A stretch of 64,000 nucleotides of DNA from Lentzea nigeriaca (GCF_016907955.1 NZ_JAFBCX010000008.1:186001-250000), one strand, 5' to 3'. Counted from the first letter of the stretch, positions 52,022 through 60,451 are shown. Made by a program: numbers and translations. The notes: generated by a model from the letters alone, not told the origin.

Positions 52022-52593
52022 GCGCCTTCTCTGCGAATCAGCCAGCAATCCAGGTCCGCGCTGACGCGGCCTTCGGTCACTGCGACCGCCCCGACTGGAT
52101 GGGCGAGGAGTCCGATCGCGCCTTCCGGGCCAGCATCGAAGCCGTGGCCGGCAAAGCCTCCGCGGTGCCGTTCGCGGCGACGCTCGCCGACCTGCTGGGG
52201 TCGTGGTTCGCGCCCGTAACCGCAGGTGACGACGGTTCTCTGCTCGGACGCCTCGACGGCGCCACCGTGCAGCTCACCCTGCCGACGATCCGGGCGCACG
52301 TCCGGACGGCGGGAGTCGTCACGCAGCTCGGCGTCCAAATCACGGACGAGGCGATCACGGGCGCGCTGCCGATCGTCGCCCGCCGCGCACGTGCCGAAGC
52401 CGAACGCCAGGCCGTCGCCGACGATGCGCGAGCCGATCACGAACGGCGCGGTCGTGCGGAAGGAGCGGACCTCGCGCAGCGTCGGGCGCAACTGCTTCGC
52501 GCTCTGTCCGAACTGGACGCTGTCCCGGCTCCGGCCGTAGTCACTCGGCCGGTGCCGACGCCACCGAAGCGCAGCTGGCGCAAGAACCACTGA
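52018..52593 (+). CDS. Hypothetical protein of the integrative element
   Basis: 191 residues. The first ~120 residues are mixed alpha/beta (LLGRLDGATVQLTLPTIRAH); the last ~70 form a charged helix (ARRARAEAERQAVADDARAD) likely to be a coiled coil. Not recognised. Followed by a hairpin at 52603-52626. Confidence 0.6.
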   Translation: MSAFSANQPAIQVRADAAFGHCDRPDWMGEESDRAFRASIEAVAGKASAVPFAATLADLLGSWFAPVTAGDDGSLLGRLDGATVQLTLPTIRAHVRTAGVVTQLGVQITDEAITGALPIVARRARAEAERQAVADDARADHERRGRAEGADLAQRRAQLLRALSELDAVPAPAVVTRPVPTPPKRSWRKNH

Positions 52594-52602
52594 AACGACG
52601 AT

Positions 52603-52626
52603 GGCCCGGTGCGTCACCACCGGGCC
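52603..52626 (+). terminator. Hairpin upstream of the replication operon
   Basis: GGCCCGGTG - CGTCAC - CACCGGGCC, perfect 9-bp stem 10 nt after the preceding stop codon. Confidence 0.55.
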
Positions 52627-52702
52627 GCTGTCGATCCTGAACAGCTCGCGCGGCGGTAAGTGCCCTGGGAGGCGTCGCGCACGCGAGAAAGAAACCACGC
52701 CA

Positions 52703-52993
52703 ATGGTAACTCGAACTGACGAGCGCCGACGCGAACAGTCCGCGCAGCTACTCCGCTACTTCCGCGTTCCCTCCTACGGCCTCGGGTGGGCGCCCGTGCT
52801 CGATGACGACGGCCGCCCTGTGCCGTACAAGGGCGCCCAGGTCGAGATCACGGCCGAGCTGATCGCGGCTCTCGCCAATGAGGGCGACGTCTTCGGTCGC
52901 GACACCGTCATCACAACCGAGATGGCGAACGACGTGGCGTTGACGCTGCGCGGCGAAGCCATCGTGGCCTCAGTGGCAGGGGGCACTTCCTGA
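52703..52993 (+). CDS. Small hypothetical protein coupled to the replication gene
   Basis: 96 residues (MVTRTDERRREQSAQLLRYF ... GDVFGRDTVITTEMANDVAL). No recognised family. Its TGA overlaps the ATG of the AAA replication protein, so it may be a partner or regulator of it. Confidence 0.55.
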   Translation: MVTRTDERRREQSAQLLRYFRVPSYGLGWAPVLDDDGRPVPYKGAQVEITAELIAALANEGDVFGRDTVITTEMANDVALTLRGEAIVASVAGGTS

Positions 52994-54348
52994 TGGTCAA
53001 CGGCACGAAGGTCCATCCGCCTTCGGTGACTGCCCTGCCACAGGTCACGCTGTGCGCGCACAGCACCGTGGTTCTGCCGGATGTACTCCCGCCGAATGTG
53101 CTTGCCGTCGTCGCTCGTGTGGACGAAACCGACAAACTCAAAGGTGCCGGAACAGTCCTGAAGGAATGCGTCCGCGCGGGGTTCACCGCCGAGCAGACGT
53201 GCGCGGTGCTGCGCCGCGACTATCCGGCCACGCAGCACGTGCGACACCAGGAATACCTGTGCACGGGCGTCGCGCAGATGTACAAGCGCGTTCAGCACGC
53301 GGTCGACGAGCGGAGCAAGGCCGAGCGGCACAAGAGCGAAGTGCAGCGAGAAGCTGATCGGCTCCGCGCCCGTAAGGAAGCCGCCGCGCTCGTCGCGTCC
53401 GAGGATTCCGCCGGAAGCGTCCCGCTGCGGGACCGGATCCTCACGCGCACGGGGCTTGCCTCGCTCCCCGCGCTGCGTCCTCTGATCGCGGACACGATCG
53501 AGATGGGCACGCTCGGAATGCTCGCCGGGCCGTACGGCTCATGCAAGTCGTTCGTCGGGCTGTCCTGGGCGGCCTCCATCGCGACCGGGCATCCGTGGTT
53601 CGGACGCGAGGTCATGGCCCCAGGGCCTGTCATCTACGTCGCGGGTGAGGGCGCCTCCGGCCTGAACGGACGGCTCGCCGCATGGGAGGCGGACACGGGC
53701 GTGGACATCCCGGACACGAACCTGCTCACGCTGCCGATGCCGGTGAACTTCGGCCGCGCGACGGAGGTCGCCGAGTTCTGCGAGCTGGTCGCCGAACACA
53801 AGCCCGTGCTCGTGATCCTGGAGACCCTCAACCGCTGCGCCGTCGGCATGGAGGAGAACTCTGCGACCGATATGGGGCGCGTCGTCAACGCGATGTACGC
53901 GATCCAGCAAGCCACGGCCGGTGGCTCCGTGTTCGTGGTGCACCACGCGGGCAAGGACGGCACGATCCGGGGCTCGACCAGCCTCGGCGCGGGCATGGAC
54001 ACGATCTACACGACCAAGGGGAACGCCGCCGCTGTCACCCTCGCGAGGACCAAGCGCAAGGACGGGGCGGCCGATGACGAGCTGACGCTCAGGCTTCGCC
54101 AGGTCCGTGAATCCGGGGTCTTGGACCATGTCCGCCCCCCGGACATGGCGCCCGACAACGACCAGCGGCTGATGTCCGCCTTCATGTCCGCGTTCAGCGC
54201 TACCGGATGCACGAAGGACCAGCTCCGCAAGGAAGCGGGCCTGGTTCCCTCATCCTTCCATCGGACCCTGAATCGCCTGGTAGATGGTGGAAAGCTCGTT
54301 GATGTCGGCACGGATGCACGGCCGTTCTACCGCCTCGGAACGACCTAG
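52993..54348 (+). CDS. RepA-like AAA (AAA_25) replication helicase/primase-type protein
   Basis: 451 residues. The N-terminal ~110 residues are unassigned. A basic coiled-coil segment (ERSKAERHKSEVQREADRLR) is followed by the RecA-fold domain with LAGPYGSCKSFVGLSWAASI (Walker A, Ser/Cys variant), VIYVAGEGASGLNGRLAAW, VLVILETLNR (Walker B) and SVFVVHHAGKDGTIRGSTSL. The C-terminal ~70 residues look like a winged helix (GCTKDQLRKEAGLVPSSFHR). Similar to RepA helicases and phage/plasmid replication proteins. Its 3' end and downstream flank carry a cluster of TGTCCG repeats. Confidence 0.8.
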   Translation: MVNGTKVHPPSVTALPQVTLCAHSTVVLPDVLPPNVLAVVARVDETDKLKGAGTVLKECVRAGFTAEQTCAVLRRDYPATQHVRHQEYLCTGVAQMYKRVQHAVDERSKAERHKSEVQREADRLRARKEAAALVASEDSAGSVPLRDRILTRTGLASLPALRPLIADTIEMGTLGMLAGPYGSCKSFVGLSWAASIATGHPWFGREVMAPGPVIYVAGEGASGLNGRLAAWEADTGVDIPDTNLLTLPMPVNFGRATEVAEFCELVAEHKPVLVILETLNRCAVGMEENSATDMGRVVNAMYAIQQATAGGSVFVVHHAGKDGTIRGSTSLGAGMDTIYTTKGNAAAVTLARTKRKDGAADDELTLRLRQVRESGVLDHVRPPDMAPDNDQRLMSAFMSAFSATGCTKDQLRKEAGLVPSSFHRTLNRLVDGGKLVDVGTDARPFYRLGTT

Positions 54349-54448
54349 AAAGATCTTGCACGTGTCCGCCGTGTCCGCCGTGTCCGCCCAGCCGCCGGAC
54401 GTGTCCGTCCGCCTCCCCCTCTATAGAGGGGGAGGCCGGACACGGACA
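54129..54448. repeat. Cluster of TGTCCG repeats, iteron-like, possible origin of replication
   Basis: TGTCCG occurs directly at 54129, 54173, 54185, 54363, 54372, 54381 and 54402 and inverted at 54140, 54437 and 54443. Three form a 9-bp tandem (GTGTCCGCC) at 54362-54388; others form the dyads CCATGTCCG/CGGACATGG and, around the GCCTCCCCCTCTA palindrome (54411-54436), a larger stem. Clusters of short iterons beside rep genes are typical of replication origins; assignment is inference. Confidence 0.6.
54411..54436. terminator. Perfect 13-bp palindromic stem downstream of the rep gene
   Basis: GCCTCCCCCTCTA directly followed by TAGAGGGGGAGGC. It could terminate the rep operon or be part of the origin structure formed with the flanking TGTCCG repeats. 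Confidence 0.6.
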
Positions 54449-54544
54449 GGGACGCGGGGTGTGCAAAGCGTTTGTGCAGAAGGGTTTCTCGCTCCGAGGT
54501 GGCCCGGCGAACCAGGTACGGTGTGCTGTTCACCTAGAGACGGG

Positions 54545-55018
54545 ATGCGCATGAAGGTGGTCACGGAACAGGAAGTGCACTTCGGCCGACGCGAGTTGGT
54601 GAAGCACTGGCGTGCGGACGTTCCAGGCCGTTGGGTACTGGGTCCTGACCCCACAAACTTGGACGGGTGGACCGAACGCATCCGCCGCCCGTCTCTGCTC
54701 GACTACCCGTGCCGGACGTGCAAGGCGGACGTGAACCAGCCCTGCCGTTCCGGGGTCGAGAAGTGGGCCCGCGCGCACGCCCCGCGCATCGACAAGTGGA
54801 TCGCCGCGCGCAACTCGCAGCTGCTCACCTGCCCGGCGTGCTCCACGTTTACCACGCACACCGACGAGGTGCCGTTTCAGGGGACGAACTGGCACCGCTC
54901 CGTCCTGCACCAGAACGTGCGCGTCTACGACTGCTGCGTCCGCTGGGTCCTGACGTTGCCGATTCATGGCCGCCAGTGGGAACTCACGCTCATCGAGGTT
55001 CCCAAGTCGGAGGAGTGA
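54545..55018 (+). CDS. Zinc-finger protein of phage/AICE type
   Basis: 157 residues. LDYPCRTCKADVNQPCRSGV followed by WARAHAPRID matches the actinophage C-x2-C-x6-C ... H motif found in many small mobile-element proteins; a second C-x2-C lies at LLTCPACSTFTT and a pair of Cys at YDCCVRW. Probably binds nucleic acid. Role unknown. Confidence 0.65.
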   Translation: MRMKVVTEQEVHFGRRELVKHWRADVPGRWVLGPDPTNLDGWTERIRRPSLLDYPCRTCKADVNQPCRSGVEKWARAHAPRIDKWIAARNSQLLTCPACSTFTTHTDEVPFQGTNWHRSVLHQNVRVYDCCVRWVLTLPIHGRQWELTLIEVPKSEE

Positions 55019-55129
55019 TACGGCGAACTGGCGACTTCCCGCCGCTACCCGACGCTCGGCCCATGCGCGGGCCGGGCGTCGTCGTGTCCGGCGTGCCTGG
55101 CCCGTGTTGGAGCCGTTGAGCCGCAACCT

Positions 55130-55591
55130 ATGCGCATGGAAAAACGTGACGTAACGCCACCTACCAGGCCAGATCCGGCACCTCGCCGCGGTGAGGTCGT
55201 CGGCGCGGAACGCGAGCACCTGCGCGGCGGGTTCGGTCGTCTTGTGCGCCGTGAGCGTCTCGCTGCCGGGCTGCTGCAAGCCGACCTCGCCGAGCTGGTC
55301 GTGACGGACCGCACGGCGATCAGCAGGTTGGAGGCGGGCCGGGTGCGGCCGACGACGACGATGTGCGCGCGGCTGGCGCGTGCGCTTCGTGCTCGGCACG
55401 GCGAGCGCGCGGTGCTCGCGTTGGACGTCGAGCTGCAACAGGCGGCCGGGGAGAGTCTTCGCGGGTTCACCGACCGGACGCGGCGGCGACGGGACCGGTT
55501 GGAGGCCTGGACGCTCGCTGCTGCCCGGTCGAGTGGGGGCGACCCGTACACGGACCACCTGCTGAACCTGCTGGAGCAGCAACGTGACTGA
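55130..55591 (+). CDS. XRE-family regulator
   Basis: 153 residues. Helix-turn-helix from about 32 to 85: FGRLVRRERLAAGLLQADLA, ELVVTDRTAISRLEAGRVRP, TTTMCARLARALRA. The C-terminal ~60 residues are Arg-rich. First of four overlapping small genes (55130-56340). Confidence 0.8.
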   Translation: MRMEKRDVTPPTRPDPAPRRGEVVGAEREHLRGGFGRLVRRERLAAGLLQADLAELVVTDRTAISRLEAGRVRPTTTMCARLARALRARHGERAVLALDVELQQAAGESLRGFTDRTRRRRDRLEAWTLAAARSSGGDPYTDHLLNLLEQQRD

Positions 55592-55817
55592 GTGGGGGAG
55601 TGAGCTACGGAGCCGCTGGCCTGCGCCGACGCCGACTGACGCGGAGTTGGAAGCGCTGGCCGGCCAAATCCTGCTGCGCGCCGGGATCCGGGCCGGACGG
55701 CGTCGAGCGCGTGCGCGGTTGGCCGTGGACTCGCTTGTGCGCTCCGCGCTCGCGGAGCTGGACGGCGCGGCGGCCGAGACCCCGTCTCCGTTGGGGCGAT
55801 CATCGGGGCCATGGTGA
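55584..55817 (+). CDS. Small hypothetical protein coupled to the XRE gene
   Basis: 77 residues, GTG start inside the end of the XRE gene. Helical and Arg/Ala-rich (ELEALAGQILLRAGIRAGRR). No family recognised. Confidence 0.5.
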   Translation: MTEWGSELRSRWPAPTPTDAELEALAGQILLRAGIRAGRRRARARLAVDSLVRSALAELDGAAAETPSPLGRSSGPW

Positions 55818-55975
55818 TTTTCGATGCTGGAGAAGCGGACGGCGGCCTGGCGTGGCTCCCGGCCGATGACCTGCCGTCTGACGCGACCCCGGCCGAGCTG
55901 TTCGAGATGGACGTCAGCAGGCTCCCGCTGGCGGGACCTCAGGCTGAGTTCGTGTGGGCAGAAGAAGCGAAGTGA
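55811..55975 (+). CDS. 54-residue acidic protein
   Basis: Starts at ATG 55811, overlapping the previous stop, and ends at TGA 55973-55975, which overlaps the GTG of the next gene. Sequence begins MVIFDAGEADGGLAWLPADD and is strongly acidic (LFEMDVSRLPL, FVWAEEAK). Too short for standard ORF detection, but the tight overlaps on both sides and consistent frame usage support it. Confidence 0.55.
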   Translation: MVIFDAGEADGGLAWLPADDLPSDATPAELFEMDVSRLPLAGPQAEFVWAEEAK

Positions 55976-56340
55976 AGATCGAGACAAAAGACATGGCGCT
56001 GCCGGTGGTGCACGTGCCGGACGCTGTCGCGGACCAGTTCACGCGGGCGGCTGCGGCGGATGCGCGGTGGCGGGTGTGGACGTGCACGGCCTGCGGCAAT
56101 GTGGAGGCCGGGTACCACGTGGACAACCGCAAGCTGGCGTGCGCGCACTGCGTGCAGCGCGTGCGCGAGAACAAGGCGATCGGCCTCACGCCGGAAGAGC
56201 TGTGGCGCGAGGCACTCGTGGAGGCGGCGAAGACCGAGCAGTGCTGGGTCTGCGGTCAGACGGTGGGCGCTGTGCCTGAGGGGCAGGAGCGCGGGCGGTC
56301 GGTGATCTGCCGCCAGTGCTTTGAGAACACAGCAGCGTGA
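55972..56340 (+). CDS. Double zinc-ribbon protein
   Basis: 122 residues from GTG 55972. Two C-x2-C ... C-x2-C ribbons: WTCTACGNVEAGYH ... LACAHC (about 37-63) and CWVCGQTVGAVP ... VICRQC (about 94-118). Probably nucleic-acid binding. Last gene of the four-gene overlapping string. Confidence 0.65.
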   Translation: MKIETKDMALPVVHVPDAVADQFTRAAAADARWRVWTCTACGNVEAGYHVDNRKLACAHCVQRVRENKAIGLTPEELWREALVEAAKTEQCWVCGQTVGAVPEGQERGRSVICRQCFENTAA

Positions 56341-56357
56341 TCATCTCGCGGTCCCGG

Positions 56358-56555
56358 CTACTTGCCCTTGGCCAGGAGGGCTGCTTCCTGAGCCGGACTA
56401 AAAGACTTGCCGCAGTTGAGACACGCGGTGTCCCCCGTGTGCGAGCCGAGGTGGTACTCGCGGGCGCGGTCCGTGTGCTCGCATGGTGGCGAGCCTGCTT
56501 CTTCCCAGCGACGCCGGATACCAGCCAGCTCGCGCATCTGAACGTTGTGGCCCAT
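56358..56555 (-). CDS. Small zinc-finger protein
   Basis: 65 residues from ATG 56555. PPCEHTDRAREYHLGSHTGD followed by TACLNCGKSF is the C-x-H ... C-x2-C finger frequent in small proteins of streptomycete mobile elements. Convergent with the zinc-ribbon gene. Confidence 0.65.
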   Translation of the reverse strand: MGHNVQMRELAGIRRRWEEAGSPPCEHTDRAREYHLGSHTGDTACLNCGKSFSPAQEAALLAKGK

Positions 56556-56601
56556 GACGGACAGGCTAAGCGGCATGCTCGCGTGGCACTAGTTGGAAGC
56601 T

Positions 56602-56635
56602 CTGACTCACGATAAGCTCCCATATCGTGAGTCAG
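56602..56635. promoter_or_regulatory. Perfect 12-bp inverted repeat over the tyrosine recombinase start
   Basis: CTGACTCACGAT - AAGCTCCCAT - ATCGTGAGTCAG, the right arm containing the GTG start codon. Either an operator that represses the integrase or recombinase-binding arms of an attachment site. Confidence 0.6.
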
Positions 56636-57616
56636 GATCTGGTCCACGTCACCCCCGCCGACGCCCTCCCCGCCACCCCGGAGGAGCGTCTCGCCGCGCT
56701 CGACACGGCGGCCCAGGAGTACGTCCGCACCCAGCGGCCCGCGAACACCCAGCGCGCGTACGCCGCCGACTGGAAGGTGTGGACGAGGTACGTCACCGAG
56801 CTGGGCATCCCGGAGAATTCCGCGACCGCCGGGGCGCTCGTCGGCTTCGTCGTGTGGCTGGAGCGCCAGGACGCCGCTCCCACGACCGTGGACCGCCGCC
56901 TGGCCGGTGCCGTCGTCGGTCTCCGCCAGCGCGGCGCGGAGCCGCCCAAGGCCGCCACGGAGGCCGCCAGGGCGGCACTGAACGGCTACCGGCGTCGGCT
57001 CGCCGAGGCGGGGGAGAAGCGCGGCCGGGGGAAGGCCCCGGCGATGGAGGTCAAGCACCTGCGCGCCATCTCAGCCGCGTGTCCCGAGACCCTCACCGGC
57101 GTCCGGGACCGCGCCGTGGTGCTGATCGCGTTCTCCATTGCGGGTCGCCGCTCTGAGGTGGCCGCTCTGCTCGTCTCCGACGTGGTGGAAGCCGCGGAGG
57201 GCCTGGTGATCACCATCAGGTCCGGCAAGACCGGCGGGCGCACCGTGGCCGTCCCGTACGGCTCGCACGAGAGCACCTGTCCCGTCCAGGCCTGGCGCGC
57301 GTGGCTCGACGCGTCCGGCATCACCGAGGGTCCGGCCTTCCGTCGCATCGACCGGCACGGGCGCATCCTCGGCGGCCTGGCCGCCCAGTCGGTCGGGACC
57401 ATCATCACCACGGCGGGAGAGCGGGCGGGCGTCACCGTGCGCTTCACCGGCCACTCCGCCCGCGCGGGCCTGGCCACCGAGGCGCGGCGGGCAGGGCACG
57501 ACGCCAAGACGATCAGCCAGCACACCGGCCACGCCCCCAACTCGCCGGTGCTCTACGACTACATGCGCACAGTGGACCAGTGGGCGGACAACGCGGTGGC
57601 CGGGATCGGGATGTAG
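56627..57616 (+). CDS. Tyrosine recombinase (XerC/D-like integrase)
   Basis: 329 residues from GTG 56627. N-terminal SAM-like core-binding domain (YVRTQRPANTQRAYAADWKV); catalytic domain with Arg in FSIAGRRSEVAALL, GKTGGRTVAVP (beta-hairpin Lys), HSARAGLATEARRAG (HxxR), QHTGH and the nucleophile in VLYDYMRTV. A second site-specific recombinase in the same element as the serine integrase, resembling XerC/D-like integrases of phages and integrative elements. Confidence 0.92.
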   Translation: MSQDLVHVTPADALPATPEERLAALDTAAQEYVRTQRPANTQRAYAADWKVWTRYVTELGIPENSATAGALVGFVVWLERQDAAPTTVDRRLAGAVVGLRQRGAEPPKAATEAARAALNGYRRRLAEAGEKRGRGKAPAMEVKHLRAISAACPETLTGVRDRAVVLIAFSIAGRRSEVAALLVSDVVEAAEGLVITIRSGKTGGRTVAVPYGSHESTCPVQAWRAWLDASGITEGPAFRRIDRHGRILGGLAAQSVGTIITTAGERAGVTVRFTGHSARAGLATEARRAGHDAKTISQHTGHAPNSPVLYDYMRTVDQWADNAVAGIGM

Positions 57617-57644
57617 CCCATCGGCGAGGCTGCCCAGGGCAGGA

Positions 57645-58427
57645 TCAGGGGGTCTTGCCGGTCCGCGTGTAGTACTTCGTGCTCAGCCGGAGCATGTGCG
57701 GAGTCCCGAGGGTCTGGCCGACCTGGCTTAACTCCTCCTGGCGTGGGTTTCCGTCCTCCAGGAGATCAACGGCAGTGGCGCACAAGAGGATGCCGACGCA
57801 TGTAAAGAAAATCCAGTGACCGCCAAGTGTGTCGTTCTTGGGCTCCAGGTGCAGGGTAATCGGGTTGTCGGTCAAATACTCATCCACCACTTTTCCGGTG
57901 GGGTGCGAAAGTGAGGACATCAGGCGGTAATAGAAGTACGCCTCTGATCCCGCTGGTTCAAGGTCGTCGCACAGCTCCTGGAACTGACGTGCCTGCTGAT
58001 CGGAGTCAGTGGGGATCTTCTCCCAGGCATCGTTTTCCAGGTGCTCCGCCGCCTCGACCATGTCTTTCGTCCCGGCCTGGCGTAGCGTCCTCGCCATGTT
58101 GGCTCGGTTGCGGCCGTACTCGTTGACCAGTGCGGTTGTGGCGGCAGCATGCAGGGCAAGCCACTGCGTCGTGAGGGCGTGCTCGTAGATCGCTCGAACT
58201 GTGGGGAGCGCTTCGCTGCGGTGTCCTGCCCTGAACAAGGTCAGCGCTGCCCGGCCTAGCCTATGCGCGTTGGCGGCCAAGCCAAATACGGTTAGAAGTT
58301 GGTTGGTGTCGGCTGTCGAGTCCTTTCGGATCTCGGGCTGTCTGCCCTCCCAGGCTTCGAGCATCGATTCCAGTATCTCCTGCAATTTCTCTCCAGAGGG
58401 TACGGACGTGCTTTCCTGTGTGGTCAC
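57645..58427 (-). CDS. DUF5677-like hypothetical protein
   Basis: 260 residues. Helical, with AHRLGRAALTLFRAGHRSEA, LPTVRAIYEHALTTQWLALH and a later YYRLMSSLSHPTGKVVDEYL, similar to DUF5677 proteins whose fold is thought to be HEPN-like. No membrane anchor apart from a moderately hydrophobic stretch near 215-230. A toxin or defence role is possible but unproven. Confidence 0.6.
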   Translation of the reverse strand: MTTQESTSVPSGEKLQEILESMLEAWEGRQPEIRKDSTADTNQLLTVFGLAANAHRLGRAALTLFRAGHRSEALPTVRAIYEHALTTQWLALHAAATTALVNEYGRNRANMARTLRQAGTKDMVEAAEHLENDAWEKIPTDSDQQARQFQELCDDLEPAGSEAYFYYRLMSSLSHPTGKVVDEYLTDNPITLHLEPKNDTLGGHWIFFTCVGILLCATAVDLLEDGNPRQEELSQVGQTLGTPHMLRLSTKYYTRTGKTP

Positions 58428-58460
58428 TGCAAGCGCCTTCTGTTTTGATTCGTATTTCTG

Positions 58461-59093
58461 CTATCTGCCCAGTCGTACAAGAGCGACATCGGTCCACTCG
58501 TACGCCTTGTGGTCTCGGTTGAGGTCGATCAGCGACACCGACGAGACCGTCACCTCGGCCGTGGCGCCGGGGTGCGCCGCCAGCGCGTCCCGCACCGGCT
58601 CGGCAGGACCGGCCGCGTTCGAGTACCCGAGGCTGACGTGAGCGCGGAACCCGTCTTCTCGCTCTGGCACGTTCTCCACGCCCCACACGTCCCCGATCGC
58701 GGCCCGGATGGCGAGGCGCAGCTCGGCCACCGGCTCCAGTGGCCGACCGGGCATTTGGATCGTCTCGGGGTCCACGTGCGCGGGGCCGATGGTGAGCGTG
58801 AACGGCTTCAACGCCGCGCACCTGCTGCGCGCGGCCTCCACGATCCGGTCCACGTCACCGCGGCTTACCTCGTCGGTGAAGCCAATCCCCTGGAGCGTGA
58901 GGTGCAGCCACTTCACCGGCACGGGGTCGAGTTGGGGGAGCTGCGCGAGAACGGGCGCGTAGTTCTCCACCAGCGCGTGCGCCTGCGGCTGGTCGGCGAA
59001 CGTGACGTGCCAGGTGAAAAAACTCCGGCCGACCTCCCAACCTGGCCGCCACCACCAGTGGTTACGCATAGGTTCCAGCTCGGCCACGGGCAC
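58461..59093 (-). CDS. 2H phosphoesterase (2'-5' RNA ligase-like)
   Basis: 210 residues. The two HxT/S motifs LHLTLQGIG (about 63-71) and AHVSLGYSN (about 150-158) define the 2H superfamily. ADQPQAHALVENYAPVLAQL precedes the first motif in the usual way. Enzymes of this fold open cyclic phosphates or 2',5' bonds; some phage members degrade defence signalling nucleotides. Substrate unknown. Confidence 0.85.
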   Translation of the reverse strand: MPVAELEPMRNHWWWRPGWEVGRSFFTWHVTFADQPQAHALVENYAPVLAQLPQLDPVPVKWLHLTLQGIGFTDEVSRGDVDRIVEAARSRCAALKPFTLTIGPAHVDPETIQMPGRPLEPVAELRLAIRAAIGDVWGVENVPEREDGFRAHVSLGYSNAAGPAEPVRDALAAHPGATAEVTVSSVSLIDLNRDHKAYEWTDVALVRLGR

Positions 59094-59104
59094 GCCTCCC
59101 AGTT

Positions 59105-60451
59105 CTAGGCGGACAGCTCCTTGATCACCGTCTCACGCTGGAACTCGGCGATGGAACCCCGCACGCGGCGCGCGATCGGGTCACGTGGCTTCGCGGTCTG
59201 CGCCGCGATCACGTCGACCTCGGCGATGCGGTGCAGAAGCGGCCGGACGCGGTGCTGCGGCGCGGTCTCCAACACCGGCCCGAGGGTGTGCTCGGCCGCG
59301 CCCATGTCACCGCGCACCACGTGCGCCTTGACCTGGACGAGCCGCGTCATGCGCTCTGAGCCGAAGTTGCGCAGGGCCGCCGGTGTCGCCTCGAACGTGG
59401 CCACGGCGCGGTCCGCGTAGGACAGCGCCTCCTCGGTGTTGCCGAGCGCGAGGTGGGCGTCCGCCCACAGAGAACCCGCGCGGCCGACGGTGCACGTGAA
59501 GGGGCCGGTCAGCTCGTCCTCCGCGCGGACGACGCGGTTCGCCGCGTCCTGTGCGCGTTGCAGCGCCTGCCTGGCACGGTCTTCGTCTCCGGCGCGTGCC
59601 AGGTCGAGCGCGAGCGCGCTGGCCAGGTAAAGCTCGGCCGAGCCGATGGCGGCGTACCGCAAGCCGTCGGCGGCGTAGTTGGCCGCTGCGATGTAGTCGT
59701 CCTGCCAGAGCGCGGCCGTGTGCTGCGTCGCCCGCACCCAGGCGCGAAGCGGGTTGTAGTCGGCGCGCTCGGCGCACAACCACGCCGCGCGGGCGTGGTC
59801 CTCGGCGGCGTCCGGTCGGCCGAGGTCGACGGACATCCAGGCGAGCACCGTGAGCGACCAGCCCGCCGCCGCGTACAGCTCTCGCGACAACTGCGGGGCC
59901 TGGTGTCCGGACAGCAGCGTGAAGGCCCTGTCCCGCAACGCCTTCGTTCTCGCGAACAGGGGCAGCGTCGGTGCCTTGAGGTAGGACTGCGCGATGCGCC
60001 GCACTTCGGCGTGCATCTGCTCGATCGTCATCTCGCCCACGTTGGTGGACTCGGCCCACGCGAGAAACTCGGCGGACTCGTCGGCCGCGCTCATCAGCAC
60101 CTCCTCGACCGTGTTCGCGCTCGCCGGGTGCGGCATCACAACGGTGTGCACGGGCGCCGCGTTGTTGACGGCGAAGCCGATGTCGGCATCCGACGCGACG
60201 CCGAGCACGGCGCGCAGCGCGGCCCGATAGTGGTCGGAAGGCACCCCGACTGCGCCGCGCTCGATCCGTGCGATGTAGTGCGCATCGAGGGGATAGCGCT
60301 TGCGCGTGGTCTCCCAGAGCCACGCGCACGCGGCCTCCGCCAACTCGCGGCGGCTCATCCGCGCACCGGCCACCTGGCGGGACGCCGTGGCCTCGCGCAC
60401 CGCCCGGAGGAGGCTGTTCGGCTCCGGCACGGCTCCGAGGGTAACCGTCAT
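59105..60451 (-). CDS. XRE-type HTH regulator with TPR repeats
   Basis: 448 residues from ATG 60451 (ATG 60466 possible). HTH region MSRRELAEAACAWLWETTRK, PLDAHYIARIERGAVGVPSD. The remainder consists of TPR-like helical pairs (LLSGHQAPQLSRELYAAAGW, DAAEDHARAAWLCAERADYN, ALSYADRAVATFEATPAALR). This architecture is common in actinomycete regulators that respond to small peptides or metabolites. Divergent from the small membrane-protein gene. Confidence 0.82.
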   Translation of the reverse strand: MTVTLGAVPEPNSLLRAVREATASRQVAGARMSRRELAEAACAWLWETTRKRYPLDAHYIARIERGAVGVPSDHYRAALRAVLGVASDADIGFAVNNAAPVHTVVMPHPASANTVEEVLMSAADESAEFLAWAESTNVGEMTIEQMHAEVRRIAQSYLKAPTLPLFARTKALRDRAFTLLSGHQAPQLSRELYAAAGWSLTVLAWMSVDLGRPDAAEDHARAAWLCAERADYNPLRAWVRATQHTAALWQDDYIAAANYAADGLRYAAIGSAELYLASALALDLARAGDEDRARQALQRAQDAANRVVRAEDELTGPFTCTVGRAGSLWADAHLALGNTEEALSYADRAVATFEATPAALRNFGSERMTRLVQVKAHVVRGDMGAAEHTLGPVLETAPQHRVRPLLHRIAEVDVIAAQTAKPRDPIARRVRGSIAEFQRETVIKELSA

